64,000 nucleotides of DNA from Larix kaempferi. Taxonomy: Eukaryota > Streptophyta > Pinopsida > Pinales > Pinaceae. Below the pieces are notes generated by a model, which had not been told where the DNA came from, ran no database searches, and saw only the letters and a program-made list of their open reading frames with translations. The stretch lies in assembly GCA_027924585.1 (NCBI GenBank), contig BSBM01001923.1:1-64000 (forward strand), given 5' to 3'. Shown one piece after another: positions 34,762 through 47,640 of the stretch. The translations under genes were made by a program, and so were the position numbers. Each line of letters opens with the position of its first letter. Within the stretch, counting starts at the first letter, position 1.

Positions 34762-37700
34762 TGTTATCACCTAAACTGTAGTTACCCCTATGGATAGATC
34801 CAGTCATGGATGGCAATAGGGAAGGGAAACTCAAAAGGTGCAACCACGATCACCTCGACCTCCAATATATGGTTGTCACGCCAGTCGAGGCAACCTTCAC
34901 TTTATGTTATCTAGCCCAGACAACAAAGGGGGAGACCCGATCTACTCCCGACAGGAGAGATCAAAACCAAGACACCAAATCAGGGTATTTCGAAGTGAAG
35001 TTAGGTGTATGGTTTATCCTAGACCTAAAGATGAAGTCACAAGCCAAGTGAGGGGTTTAATAGGTATAGCTTTGGTTCATAGTTGAAGTGAAAGTGACTT
35101 ATAATGTTTAAAGTGAGATCTAGGGATAGTGTACTAGGTCAATGTCAAAAGATCCACTGCCTTGGGAACCGTGTCCAATGCAGGGTTGTTTAGGGGTCAG
35201 ATTGGGGCTAACTAGTACATGAGACAATCTTGACCATGGTCCATGATGTCTTCAAAGGTATAGTTCACCATGCACAAGTCAAACCACAAGTCAATCCAAC
35301 AATCTAGGAGAGTGGGTTGTCTTGGAGATAAACCAGTGCCTTGGGAATTGGGAAGTGGAGTCAAAGTAGGTTTGACTTTATGGTTTAGGACTCCTATAAC
35401 ATGAGATAAGTGGACAGTATAAGCCTTGATGGTTAAATATGTCTAGATCTAGGTTTGACCCAAGTGGACCACAATCCCTTAAAACAAGGAATGCAGTCCC
35501 CAAGGCAAGATTTGACGAAGCGACAGTCTAGACCTAGGTTTTGAATTATTCTGATTCCGGATCTGCAGAAATATCAAGTACCCAGTTCCTCGAAGTGAGT
35601 GAACTCACTTCTCCAAGGTGGTGCAACTTTCCCTAAGGAGGCTTCAATTTGGGTTTAGGTGGGTCAAATCATGTCGGATGGCATCCAAACTTTAGATCCG
35701 GGTAGATCAGTCAAGTAGGGGCATGGATCTATAATTTCGTGGCAATCCACCGGTTAGATCTTTGTAGATCTGAGTTTAAGTATTCCAAGTGGTCCAAAAT
35801 GGGGATTAAATCCCTTAAAATGTGGAATGGGACCCACAAGGTGAATTTCAAGAAAGGGACAACCTGGGTGTATGTTATTTGATGTGTAGATGTCAAATCA
35901 AGTGAAATCTCAAACACCCATCAACTAGATCTAGGTCAACTTGCTCAAATGGTGAAGTGCGCCTTCCTTGGGAGAAGCTAAGTTGGCTTGGAAGAGGGGT
36001 CAAACGGAAGCCAATCCACACCAAACTATAGATCCGGGATGCCGTGGATGCTATAGAGGTGGGTTTTCAATATCATGCCCAACAACCCACTAGATCTAAG
36101 TAGATCTGACAAAATGTAAAATGGGGGTTTTGAAGTATTTAGGGTTTTAACAATTTATGAATTATGTCAATGGATTGGATAAAGGAAAGAGAAACAAACC
36201 TGTGGATCTTACCTGGATAACCTTGTAGATGCCTTGATGATGATGATCTATGCAATCCCGATCAATTTGGAAGCTTTGAGGTAGTCTCTATGCAAATCGA
36301 TTTAGTCCAAGAAGCCAATGCGCCCTCTCTCCTGCACAACAAACGTCAACAATATCAGATTTGATGCATCAAGAGATAAGACTAATGCCACAAAAGAAGT
36401 AACAGAAAGATAGCATAGATCACAATGATACTAATGATAACCCCCTGATACAAGCGAATGCCAAGAAAGTCGATTTGAAGAAGCCTTGCAAAATCGCCCT
36501 TGTTGAAGTCGCCCTCCTGTAGACAAACAATGATTTCCAAACAAAAGATAGATCTTACCACAATTTCCAAATGCTAGGTTGCAATAGACTTTCCAATCAC
36601 CATCTAAGAACACCAGATGCAAAGGAGACCACAAGAATTTCCACAAGAATATTTTTCTATACCAATAATCCAAGAGCCAAAGACCCTTTACAATGAGAGG
36701 CTCTCTCCTTTAAATAGGAAGGAGAGGCACCAAAACCCTAACCACTTTTTGAATGAGTGGTTAAGATTAAAAGATACAAATGTCTAATCAATGGTTGAGA
36801 TGAGCTCAACAATATAATACATGGATCACACATAAAATATAACATAAGTGGACAAAGTCGCCCTAGGAGAGGGGAGTCCCACCAAATCATGATGACAAAA
36901 TATCATAGGAGGCTCATGGTGGGTCCAAGGGGTAATTTTATCCCTCCTTGGTCAATCCCCATGGCACAATAACCAATAAATAATCATGAATATACCAAAT
37001 CGTGCCTCCAAGGTGAAGTCGTGGTCCTCAAAAGACCTCAAAAATCCACAGAAAGTGCCATAAGTGATGGATGCGGGCCCCGATGAAGCTGAAACTGCAG
37101 GAGGAGGTGTGGAAGGTCCCGATCTATCATCACTGATCATCCCATGCCATAAATTTGCCTCAGTAGCCCAAATCGATTTCCTCAATAACCATTTCTACCA
37201 ATCCTGAAATGCCTCGGGAAACGTGAAACTGCCCAAACTGCCTCCTGGAGTGATGGCGCTGTCAAGGTGAGGGTACCAATGTGTCCGGGAGGGGGGTAAT
37301 ATGGTAAAAACAAGTGGCTGGACCACCCCCTCCATCATCAGCGCCCTAGGTCAACCGGATAAAAGTCATCTCTGCTCCGACAGGGCCTCCAATAGACCAA
37401 AACTGCACTAGGACAGCCTACTGAGGCTAAATCATCACTGTAAGTGCCCGGAACTGAAAACAAACTGTCCCATTGGACTCAGAAGGTCCAAATCCATCCA
37501 AGATGTGTACTCATACACCATATGAATCTCTGCATGATCAAAATAAATATCCAATGTACCGGAACAAGGCCAATAATAATGATCTGTAAATGACCAAACA
37601 CTGCTGTATCCCAAGAATCATCATCATAACCCTGTAGCTGCTGCATAGAATCATCCTGTATGTGTACATAGACCATATATCATCTATCCATATCATCATA

Positions 37701-39263
37701 AGGTCCAACATCTCATGTCTCATGGTCCTCCATGGTCAAACTAGGTCTAACCAAGACCAAATACAACTCAGACTATCATCCATAGCTGCTGCAAGGTGTC
37801 AAGGTTAATACATGCTTTACAATTTATTCAAATAGCTACTAAAACACAGAGTAATCATGACTGGCGATCTAAATCCAAATATATAGTGTCGTTAATTATT
37901 ATTATTACTCAGACTAGACTTTCAGGACCATACTCACTTCATAGTTGTGATCAATTTGCTAGTGAAGGGTGAAGGCTGAAATAACTGGCTAGGCTAAGGG
38001 ATGACTCGACTGACTTGACTTTGTGACACTTCAGCAAGGGAAAGGGAATACACACCATAGTATATACTGAATGAGCAATAACACAGGGAATGGCGGTGTC
38101 TCACAAATGGATGAGTTGTTTAAAGAGGGTTTATTCACCTTCACAGATGCGCACAATCCATAATACAAACAAGGCCAGCAATTGTTTAGATATAACATTT
38201 AAGTTCCATTGCTTTTTGGGCCTGAGGTTTCCATAGCCTTGATCTATGTGTGTTTACAAACACATTGCATAGATTTACATTTATTTTTAGGCTTTCTGCT
38301 GCAGGTGTGTTTTTAAGGCACTTGTTTACCTGAGCACTTCTAGGTGTGTCATGGACAACTTGTTTACCTAGGTATTTATTTTTCCAAAAGATATAACATT
38401 TTATTTTTCATGGCCATTTTCATTTGGCATTTCTTTCATATACAAGATATAGCATTTGATTTTTCCAGATTTTGTATTGATGGCAGCACTAAAAGTTTCA
38501 GGTTTAGCCAACACCACTTTAGTGACTAGGGGGAATTCACAAGGAACTCCAACTCACCATAGGTAAGTTTTGTCACCAACTCAGAGCCGAGACACAATAA
38601 ACAGGGAAGCTCATCCAATACAGAGGCTACAGTGGGGAAAGATCCTCCATGTCACTAGTCAAGTAGCAAATCAGGGTGATAATCTAAAAGGTAGGCCATG
38701 GATGGATGAAGACAATGAAAAGATGAAGCCAACACTAGCAAGCCAAGGCATGGTTGAATGATCACCTCTATTCTCCCTAAGGAGGGTATATACCAATGAG
38801 TATGAATAGTGAACTTCTAAGTCTGAGTAGGGACAGTAATATATATATAATAGGTCAACCAGGTCCAAATATCTATATGATCGCCAGATCATGACACTAA
38901 GTGCTAAGACATGCTATAAGAATAAGTATAAAAGCAATCTAACCATAATACCATGATATACCTGCTGAGTCATATACCTGAAAGCTCATCAACCTGTACC
39001 ATCATCTGTCCTCTGAGACTGCTGCTGTAACTCTGGGCACTACTGTCTGCTCTGTACCAATGGCATAATGGCTATATCGGGCATCTCTCTGAGTGTCCTG
39101 AAACTCAGTCATGGCATGGGGAATATAACTGCTGTCCACAATCTGATAGTGATCCAATATAAATGCTCATCTCAGCATCTCAAATGCAAGGGAACTGGCT
39201 GAATAGTGTACTGGAATAAGAAAAATAATGTATGGTAGCCCGGCTACTATATATGTGATAACA
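34762..39263 (-). mobile_element. Solo LTR (4,502 bp) of the TR-GAG-like family, inside the Copia element
   Basis: Begins TGTTATCACC and ends GGTGATAACA-like (plus strand ...gtgataaca) and aligns end to end with the LTRs at 43,126 and 51,833. Flanking pentamers ggttc (34,757-34,761) and agttc (39,264-39,268) match at four of five positions. No internal region is attached, so it is a solo LTR produced by recombination. It is collinear and close to its relatives except for about 36,150-36,645, which is replaced by different sequence. Confidence 0.9.
36707..36717 (-). promoter_or_regulatory. TATA box of the solo LTR
   Basis: CTATTTAAAGG on the minus strand, conserved in all three LTRs (45,062-45,072; 53,769-53,779). 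Transcription would start about 30 bases downstream, leaving roughly 1.9 kb of R-U5. Confidence 0.55.
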
Positions 39264-41476
39264 AGTTCTTCAAATTGCACACTGCGCTCTATGAATATCT
39301 TTTTAGATATGATATCCATGAGTTTATATGATTTTGATTCTTCCCTATATCCTATCAGTATGCACTCAATACTTTGTGGATCCAAAGCTCGTCTCTTCTT
39401 GGAAGGAATTCTAGCCCATGCAGTAGAGCCAAAAACTCTCAAATTTGACACATCCGGTTTGTGACCAAAGAATGCTTCGAAATGAGTCATACCTTTCACG
39501 GATGAATGTGGAACACGGTTCTGTATGTATGCAGCAACATTGATTGCTTTAGCCCAAATATTTGCAGCCAAACCTTTTGATTCAATCATGCATGTAGCCA
39601 TCTCTTTCAGTGACCGATTTTTCCTTTCCGCTACACCATTCTGCTGGGGTGTGTAGGGAACTGTATGTTGGATCTGAATTCCGCTTTGAGCACAAAGTTG
39701 CAGCAACTCGGCCTTGATATATTCTCCACCATTATCATATCTAAGAGATTTGATTTTGCTCTTAGTGGTGGTCTCAACAGAAGCCTTAAAATCCTTGAAT
39801 TTTCCAAGCACTTCTGACTTGTTTTTGAGAAAGAATACCCATGTAAAGCAGGAAAAATCATCAATAAATGTCAAAACATACCTTGAACCATTTAATGATG
39901 TATGGGGCAGCGGACCACTGATATCAGAATGTATCAACCCCAAAACTGTAGAAGCTCTGCTAGCTTTGCCGCGGTCGAATCTGTGCTCGGGGTGCTTCCC
40001 AATGATGCAACCAGTGCATATTCCCTTCGAGGAACGGAGTTGTGGAAGACCATCTACCATGGATTTTTTTGATAGTAGCAGCAAATACTTATAATTAAGA
40101 TGTCCAAATATTTCATGCCATAGCCTACTAACCTCATTACCATGTGTGCGAAGAGCAGTGGGCTTTGCAAGCGGAATAAAGTGTGAAAACTCATAGCATT
40201 TTATAGTGTGGTTTGCCTTTCCGACTGCAACAAGTCTTCCACTTTTGATATCAGAAATTTAAACTGTATTAGGGCTGAATGTAACTTGCTTCGGTTCACC
40301 AGTGTGTGTCATTTGATACATAGAAAGAAGATTTGAAGCCAAGGAAGGCACATAGAGAACATTCTGAAAGCTTCCATGATCTACATGAATCGTACCTTTT
40401 TCCTTTGAAGAAATTTTTGAGTCATCTCCCAAATGGATGGGGATGGAGCTGTTTGGATCGAATGAAGAAAAAGAATCAATATTTGCAGCCATATGATTCG
40501 ATGCACCCGAATCTATCAAGAGAGTAGTGGGCTTCGAAACAGTTGCCATGAGTGCTTGTCCTCTTTCATGATCATCATTCCTATCCTTCTTCCTTGCACC
40601 GTCAGGAAAAGTTCTGTTGTTCTTTTCCAAAAGGAAGGCCATTTGATCTATAGTCTTCTTCATACATGAAATTTTGGGATGAAAGCCACAATTGCAATAA
40701 GTACATTTAGATTTTTGGTTACCTTCTTTGCCCTTTTGCTTGAACTTTGAACTGGATGGTGCATCCATCTATTTGCCTTTCTCTCTTTGCTTGTGAGGCT
40801 CGAATTTGGGCTTCTCCTTCTTTTGCTTTCCTTTACCATTCGAGATCTTGGGACCTTGAACATATAGGGCTGAATCTTTGGAGCTTATGGACCCCATTTG
40901 AATCAACTTGTCATGCTCTTTTGTGACGGACTCAATGAAGGCATTCAAGGTAGGCATCTTCCAATTTGGGGTAGTTAGCCGACCGGAATTGAAAGTAGAG
41001 ACAAATATCGAATAATCTTTACCAAGCTTGCTGAGAATGGAGAGGATCAATTGTTTATCCTCTTTGATAACGCCATTGTTCTTCAACTGCAAGTTCAAGT
41101 TCTTGAATTTTGTGAAGAATTCATTAATGGTCTCGAAATTCTCAGGACTAAGGGAAATCAATTCATTCTCTAATTGAAAAGCCCTAAGCTCGTCCTGCTT
41201 TCCAAATAGTGTTTCAAGTTGCTCCCATATAGATTTTGGAGTCTTCAATCCGCTGAGATGGAAGTGAAGATCTTTGGAGATGGAGAGACAAAGAAGACCA
41301 TAAGCTTCATCAAGCTTGTTGTAGTGTTTGGTTCTATCTGACAAGTTGTTTGGCTCCAATTCAAGACCAAGAGTGACTCGGTAGTAACCTTTTGAACGTA
41401 ATATGATCTCCATATCATCTTTCCAATCAAAATAATTGAATGGGGTGAGGATAGGATTTGAAGAAGAGTATTCCAT
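39264..41476 (-). pseudogene. Copia Gag, protease and integrase part of the polyprotein
   Basis: Starts at ATG 41,474-41,476. Gag core to about 40,860 (F-N-Y-F-D-W, F-H-L-S-G-L, then a lysine-rich tail), with a CCHC knuckle C-x2-C-x4-H-x4-C near 40,705-40,665. Protease D-S-G-A is intact near 40,514-40,503. Integrase zinc finger (H-E-I-F-G-H ... C-T-G-C) lies around 40,120-40,000. Catalytic residues: D-I-S-G-P, Y-D-N-G-G-E-Y and N-G-V-A-E-R. Two in-frame stops, TAG at about 40,766-40,768 and TAA 40,259-40,261, fit CAG-to-TAG and CAA-to-TAA change. The frame is cut at 39,268/39,264 by the nested LTR and continues in register at 34,761. Confidence 0.88.
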
Positions 41477-41845
41477 TGCTAGGAGCGAGTGCACACTGAT
41501 GTAGAGAAGCTTGCAAGGGCAGAGTAGCGAATGCAAATGATGGAGACAATAACCTGCAAATCACAATAAACCAAGAACAATGAGGTCGAACAATCCACTC
41601 TTTTAGAGTTGCATCACACCTGGGATTGGAGATCAAACAATGTTGAATGGGTCCAATGTATCAGATCCAGGAATTATGTGTAAACTCAAGCTTCTGGAGT
41701 GGTATTGGATGTATTTTCAAGCTTTACATGCACAGGAGCGAATGCCCTTGAGATCTTTCATGCCAAAACTTTTTGCAATTTTTGAGCAATTCACTCAAAT
41801 CTTCTTGTAAAAACACATGTAGAAAAGAGATATTGTCCCTGCAAT

Positions 41846-41858
41846 GGCTCTGATACCA
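41846..41858 (-). other. Primer-binding site of the Copia element
   Basis: TGGTATCAGAGCC on the minus strand, directly abutting the 5' LTR; complementary to the 3' end of initiator methionine tRNA, the usual Copia primer. Confidence 0.85.
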
Positions 41859-42608
41859 TGTAAAATTAGTCACAGCAGATCTAATGAACAAGTAAATCAA
41901 TCACAACAGATGAATATAGAAAATATGGTGTAAAACTGTGCAAAATATGGTGTAAAACTGTGCAAAACATGCAGCAGTGCTCAATATCCCAGTAAGGGTG
42001 AATGATTACAATAGAATACAGTAACAATGACTGAGCAATTCGAATTGCCTAAGGAGGTCATTTGAATCACTGAATGGAGTAGCTTGACTCCAACTAGGAG
42101 TCCTCATCATCAATCGGTGGTGGTCATCAATGCACAAGAACCAGTCATCCAGGTGTCAAACTGAGTCTAACTGAGTGTAACATGTGTAACTGAAGTGTGT
42201 AGCACTGATATAGGGAAGTGGGCTCAGTGGAGGGCACATGGGAGGCTAACTGAAGTCAGAACAAGTCATCTAGTCAATCTGGAGGTCCAACGGAAGTGAA
42301 ACAGTCAGTCGGGAGTGAAACTAGCCTCAAATCAGGGAGAATCGGAGCTAACTGAGTGTAACTGAAGTGGAACTGCAGTGGTAGGTGAAGACGTGCGCCC
42401 TTCTCTGGCAGTAGGTGAGAACTTCCTAACTAGGAGGGCTAAAAATCTGAAGTAAGTGGCTCTCGGGTGCTAGAATAAGGTGGCTAAGGTGCTGGAGGCA
42501 TCAACCTGGTGACTGGGATGCATGCAAAGTGCATGCAAACCCTAGAATTTGCATGCAAACCCTAATTGCATGCAAGATCCTGAAAAAGATGATGTGGATA
42601 TCCGAACA
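41859..42608 (-). repeat. 5' LTR of the Copia element (750 bp)
   Basis: Longer than its partner by a 22-bp tandem duplication (about 41,925-41,968), an extra gcatgcaaagt unit near 42,525, and lacking a short stretch near 42,420. Near its U3 start (42,520-42,575) RY motifs CATGCA alternate with telo-box AAACCCTA. Confidence 0.93.
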
Positions 42609-43120
42609 ATATCAGCTGAATACTATGTCTTTGCATCATTTTTTTGTTTTGTTTCTATCATCCCATAAGCTCCATAAGAAGATGAAAAATGGATTGCTTC
42701 TCTAGATGGAACTTAGATGTTTTAGGGTTCATTGACCTTTTGTCCAATTCCTTAAGGTTTCTTCATATGACCTATGGAATAATCTCTTCATTTTGACCAT
42801 ACTTCAAGTACTATCAGATATTGAAGGAAGATATGTTAGATACTTTTTTCTGCGAGTGACAACATCCCAGATATATGGAAAGACATGGACACTTTTTTTT
42901 TCTAAGATTCCTAAGATAGGATCTTATCTTTGATATCTAACAAGATGAATGTTGCAGTCTTGGGCCAAGTAGGAGGGTCTTCCACGAAGGATCTGGTACT
43001 GTTTGAAATTTTATTTGAAATAGTGAAAATATGTTTGCTTTCTCAGTTGTCCCCTCTCTTTCTTTGTATGGACAAATAATGTCAATAATAGTAATAAATA
43101 ATAATAAAATATTTAACTAA
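42609..43120 (-). pseudogene. LINE remnant, upstream part (between Copia and TR-GAG-like insertions)
   Basis: Minus-strand text such as L-W-S-L-W-D-D-R-N-K resembles the segment between RT and RNase H of plant LINEs (W-x-x-W-x-x-R-N). It lies directly upstream, in element sense, of the RNase H remnant at 31,987. The Copia element therefore interrupted one LINE copy. Many stops and frameshifts; the LINE is old. Confidence 0.4.
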
Positions 43121-43125
43121 GTACT

Positions 43126-46100
43126 TGTTATCACCTAAGATGTAGTTACCCCTAAGGATAGATCCAGTCATGGATGGCAATAGGGAAGGGCAACTCAAAA
43201 GGTGCAACCACGATCACCTCGACCTCCAATATATGGTTGTCACGCCAGTCGAGGCAACCCTCACTTTATGTTATCTAGCCCAGACAACAAAGGGGGAGAC
43301 CCGATCTACTCCCGACAGGAGAGATCAAAACCAAGACACCAAATCAGGGTATTTCTAAGTGAAGTTAGGTGTATGGTTTATCCTAGACCTTATAGGTTGA
43401 AGTCACAAGCCAAGTGAGGGGTTTAATAGGTATAGCTTTGGTTCATAGTTGAAGTGAAAGTGACTTGTAATGTTTAAAGTGAGATCTAGGGCTAGTGTAC
43501 TAGGTCAATGTCAAAAGATTCACTGCCTTGGGTACCGTGTCCAATGCAGGATAGTTAAAGGTTGTATTGGGGCTAACTAGTACATGAGACAAGATTGACC
43601 ATAGTTCATGATGTCCTTAAAGGTATAGTTTACCATGCAAAAGTCAAACCACAAGTCAATCCAACATTCTAGGAAAGTTGAGTTAACTTGGAGAGAGGCC
43701 AGTGCCTTGGGAATTGGGAAGTGGAGTCAAAGTAAGGTTGTCTTGAGGTTTAGGACTCCTAGAACATGAGATAAGTGGACAGTACAGTTCTTGATGGATA
43801 AATGTGTCTAGATCTAGGTTTGACCCAAGTGGACCACAATCCCTAAAAACAAGGAATGCAGTCCCCAAGGCAAGATTTGACAAAGTGACAGTCTAGACCT
43901 AGGTTTTGAATTATTCCGGTTCCGGATCCGCAAGAATCTCAAGTACCCAGTTCCTCGAAGTGAGTGAACTCACTTCTCCAAGGTGGTGCGACTTTCCCTA
44001 AGGAGGCTTCAATTTGGGTTTAGGTGGGTCAAATCATGTCGGATGGCATCCAAACTTTAGATCCGGGTAGATCAGTCAAGTAGGGGTATGGATCTATAAT
44101 TTCGTGGCAATCCACCGGTTAGATCTTTGTAGATCTGAGTTTAAGTGTTCCAAGTGGTCCAAAATGGGGATTAAATCCCTTAAAATGTGGAATGGGGCCC
44201 ACAAGGTAAATTTCAAGAAAGGGACAACCTGGGTGTATGTTATTTGATGTGTAGATGTCAAATCAAGTGGAATCTCAAACACCCATCGCTTAGATCTAGG
44301 TCAACCTGCTCAAATGATGAAGTGCGCCTTCCTTGGGAGAAGCTAGGTTGGCTTGGGAGAGGGGTCAAATGGAAGCCAATCCTCACCAAACTATAGATCC
44401 GGGATGCCGTGGATGCTATAGAGGTGGGTTTTCAATATCATGCCCAACAACCCACTAGATCTCAGTAGATCTAAGAAAATGCAAAATTGGGGTTTTAATT
44501 AATTAGGGTTTTAAGAGTTTTTGACAATTGGATAGACTATGGAGATAGAACTTACCTTGAGATCATACCTGAATGATGTGGTTGAGATGCCTTGATGTTG
44601 AGGAAGATTCCCGCAGAGATCAAATGAGAGATTGTTGATTTGCTTGCCAAGTTGATGCCCTAGTCCACAAGTGCGCCTTCCTCTACCTGTCAAACCAAGG
44701 AATGAAATTCAATCAGTAAGATCAAGTATGGAAGAAACACAAGCGAAATGCAAATAGTAACATGAAATAGAAGGTCCTGGGACAGTAATACTCCCTGTTA
44801 CCAACGAAGAGCTCCAAAGAAGAAGTAGGGAGAGTCTTCCCCTACCAATACCTCCTCCTCCAAGCAAATCGGCCTCCACCTGTAGATGCAAAATCGTGGT
44901 ACAATAGATATGGCAAACAAGATCTCCAATAACTCAGTGCAAAGGAAGAACCAACGAACGAACACCAAAAACATTCACCACAACATTGGAGATAGATGCA
45001 ATAATAATTTTCTATTCCAATAATCCAGAGCCAAAAGTCGCTTTACAATGAGAGGCTCTCTCCTTTAAATAGGAAGGAGAGGCACCAAAACCCTAACCAC
45101 TTTTTGAATGAGCGGCTAAGATTAAAAGATACAAATGTCTAATCAATGGTTGAGATGAGCTCAACAACATAATACATGGATCACACATAAAATATAACAT
45201 AAGTGGACAAAGTCGCCCTAGGAGAGGGGAATCCCACCAAATCATGATGACAAAATATCATAAGAGGCTCATGGTGGGTCCAAGGGGTAATTTTATCCCT
45301 CCTTGGTCAATCCCCATGGCACAATAACCAATACATAATCATGAAAGTACCAAATCGTGCCTCCCAGGTGAAGTCGTGGTCCTCCAAGGTGAAGTCGTGG
45401 TCCTCAAAAGACCTCAAAAAATCCACAGAAAGTGCCATAAGTGATGGATGCGGGCCCCGATGAAGCTGAAACTGCAGGAGGAGGTGTGGAAGGTCCCGAT
45501 CTATCATCACTGATCATCCCATGCCATAACTTTGCCTCAGTAGCCCAAATCGATTTCCTCAATAGCCATTTCTACCAATCCTGAAATGCCTCGGGAAACG
45601 TGAAACTGCCCAAACTGCCTCCTGGAGTGATGGCGCTGTCAAGGTGAGGGTGCCAATGTGTCCGGGAGGGGGGTAATATGGTAAAAACAAGTGGCTGGAC
45701 CACCCCCTCCATCATCAGCGCCCTAGGTCATCCGGATAAAAGCCATCTCTGCTCCGACAGGGCCTCCAATAGACCAAAACTGCACTAGGACAGCCTACTG
45801 AGGCTAAATCATCACTGTAAGTGCCCGGAACTGAAAACAAACTGTCCCATTGGACTCAGAAGGTCCAAATCCATCCAAGATGTGTACTCATACACCATAT
45901 GAATCTCTGCATGATCAAAATAAATATCCAATGTACCGGAACAAGGCCAATAATAATGATCTGTAAATGACCAAACACTGCTGTATCCCAAGAATCATCA
46001 TCATAACCCTGTAGCTGCTGCATAGAATCATCCTGTATGTGTACATGGACCATATATCATCTATCCATATCATCATAAGGTCCAACATCTCATGTCCCAT

Positions 46101-47640
46101 GGTCCTCCATGGTCAAACTAGGTCTAACCAAGACCAAATACAACTCAGACTATCATCCATAGCTGCTGCAAGGTGTCAAGGTTAATACATGCTTTACAAT
46201 TTATTCAAATAGCTTCTATAACACAGAGTAATCATGACTGGCGATCTAAATCCAAATATATAGTGTCATTAGTTATTATTATTACTCAGACTAGACTTTC
46301 AGGACCATACTCACTTCATAGTTGTGATCAATTTGCTAGTGAAGGGTGAAGGCTGAAATAAATGGCTAGGCTAAGGGATGACTTGAATAACTTGACTTTG
46401 TGACACTTTGGCAAGGGAAAGGGAATACACACTATAGTATATACTGAATGAGCAATAACACAGGGAATGGCGGTGTCTCACAAATGGATGAGTTGTTCAA
46501 AGAGGGTTTATTCACCTTCACAGATGCGCACAATCCATAATACAAGCAAGGCCAGCAATTGTTTAGATATAACATTTAAGTTCCATTGCTTTTTGGGCCT
46601 GAGGTTTCCATAGCCTTGATCTATGTGTGTTTACAAACACATTGCATAGATTTACATTTATTTTTAGGCTTTCTGCTGCAGGTGTGTTTTTAAGGCATTT
46701 GTTTACCTGAGCACTTCTAGGTGTGTCGTAGACAGCTTGTTTACCTAGGTATTTATTTTTCCAAAAGATATAACATTTTATTTTTCATGGCCATTTTCAT
46801 TTGGCATTTCTTTCATATACAAGATATAGCATTTGATTTTTCCAGATTTTGTATTGATGGCAGCACTAAAAGTTTCAGGTTTAGCCAACACAACTTTGGT
46901 GACTAGGGGGAATTCTCAAGGAACTCCAACTCACCATAGGTAAGTTTTGTCACCAACTCAGAGCCGAGACACAATAAACAGGGAAGCTCATCCAGTACAG
47001 AGGCTACAGTGGGGAAAGGTCCTCCATGTCACTAGTCAAGTAGCAAATCAAGGTGATAATCTAAAAGGTAGGCCACGGATGGATGAAGACAATGAAAAGA
47101 TGAAGCCAACACTAGCAAGCCATAGTATGGTGTAATGATCACCTCTATTCTCCCTAAGGAGGGTATGTACCAATGAGTATGAATAGTGAACTTCTAAGTC
47201 TGAGTAGGGACAGTAATATATATATAATAGGTCAACCAGGTCCAAATATCTATATGATCGCCAGATCATGACACTAAGTGCTAAGACATGCTATAAGAAT
47301 AAGTATAAAAGCAATCTAACCATAACACAATAGTATACTTGCTGAGTCATATACCTGAAAGCTCATCAACCTGTACCATCACCTGTCCTCTGAGACTGCT
47401 GCTGTAACTCTGGGCACTACTGTCTGCTCTGTACCAATGGCATAATGGCTATATCGGGCATCTCTCTGAGTGTCCTGAAACTCAGTCATGGCATGGGGAA
47501 TATAGCCGCTGTCCACAATCTGATAGTGATCCAATCTAGATGCTCATCTCGGCATCTCAAATGCAAGGGAACTGGCTGAATAGTGTACTGGAATGAGAAA
47601 AATAATGTATGGTAGCCCGGCTACTATATATGTGATAACA
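43126..47640 (-). repeat. 3' LTR of the TR-GAG-like element (4,515 bp)
   Basis: Differs from the 5' LTR at about ten positions by eye. It contains the TATA box at 45,062-45,072 and a 21-bp tandem duplication (45,364-45,405) absent from the older solo LTR. Confidence 0.95.

Larger units (their letters stand above)
31988..42608 (-). mobile_element. Ty1/Copia LTR retrotransposon, minus strand, interrupted by a solo LTR
   Basis: LTRs at 31,988-32,712 and 41,859-42,608. On the minus strand they begin TGTTCGGATATCC and end TTTTACA. Flanking five bases are atttc and atatc, a TSD with one mismatch. The PBS TGGTATCAGAGCC follows the 5' LTR (about 41,858-41,846), matching initiator tRNA-Met. The PPT is a G-run at about 32,713-32,722. 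Order Gag-PR-INT-RT-RNaseH is Copia. Removing the nested 4.5 kb LTR leaves about 6.1 kb and keeps one frame from INT to RT. The copy is inactive. Confidence 0.93.

Noticed and set aside
43170-43417. Short overlapping frames repeated at 34,806, 43,170 and 51,877
   Set aside because: They repeat because they lie in three copies of the same LTR; no coding features.
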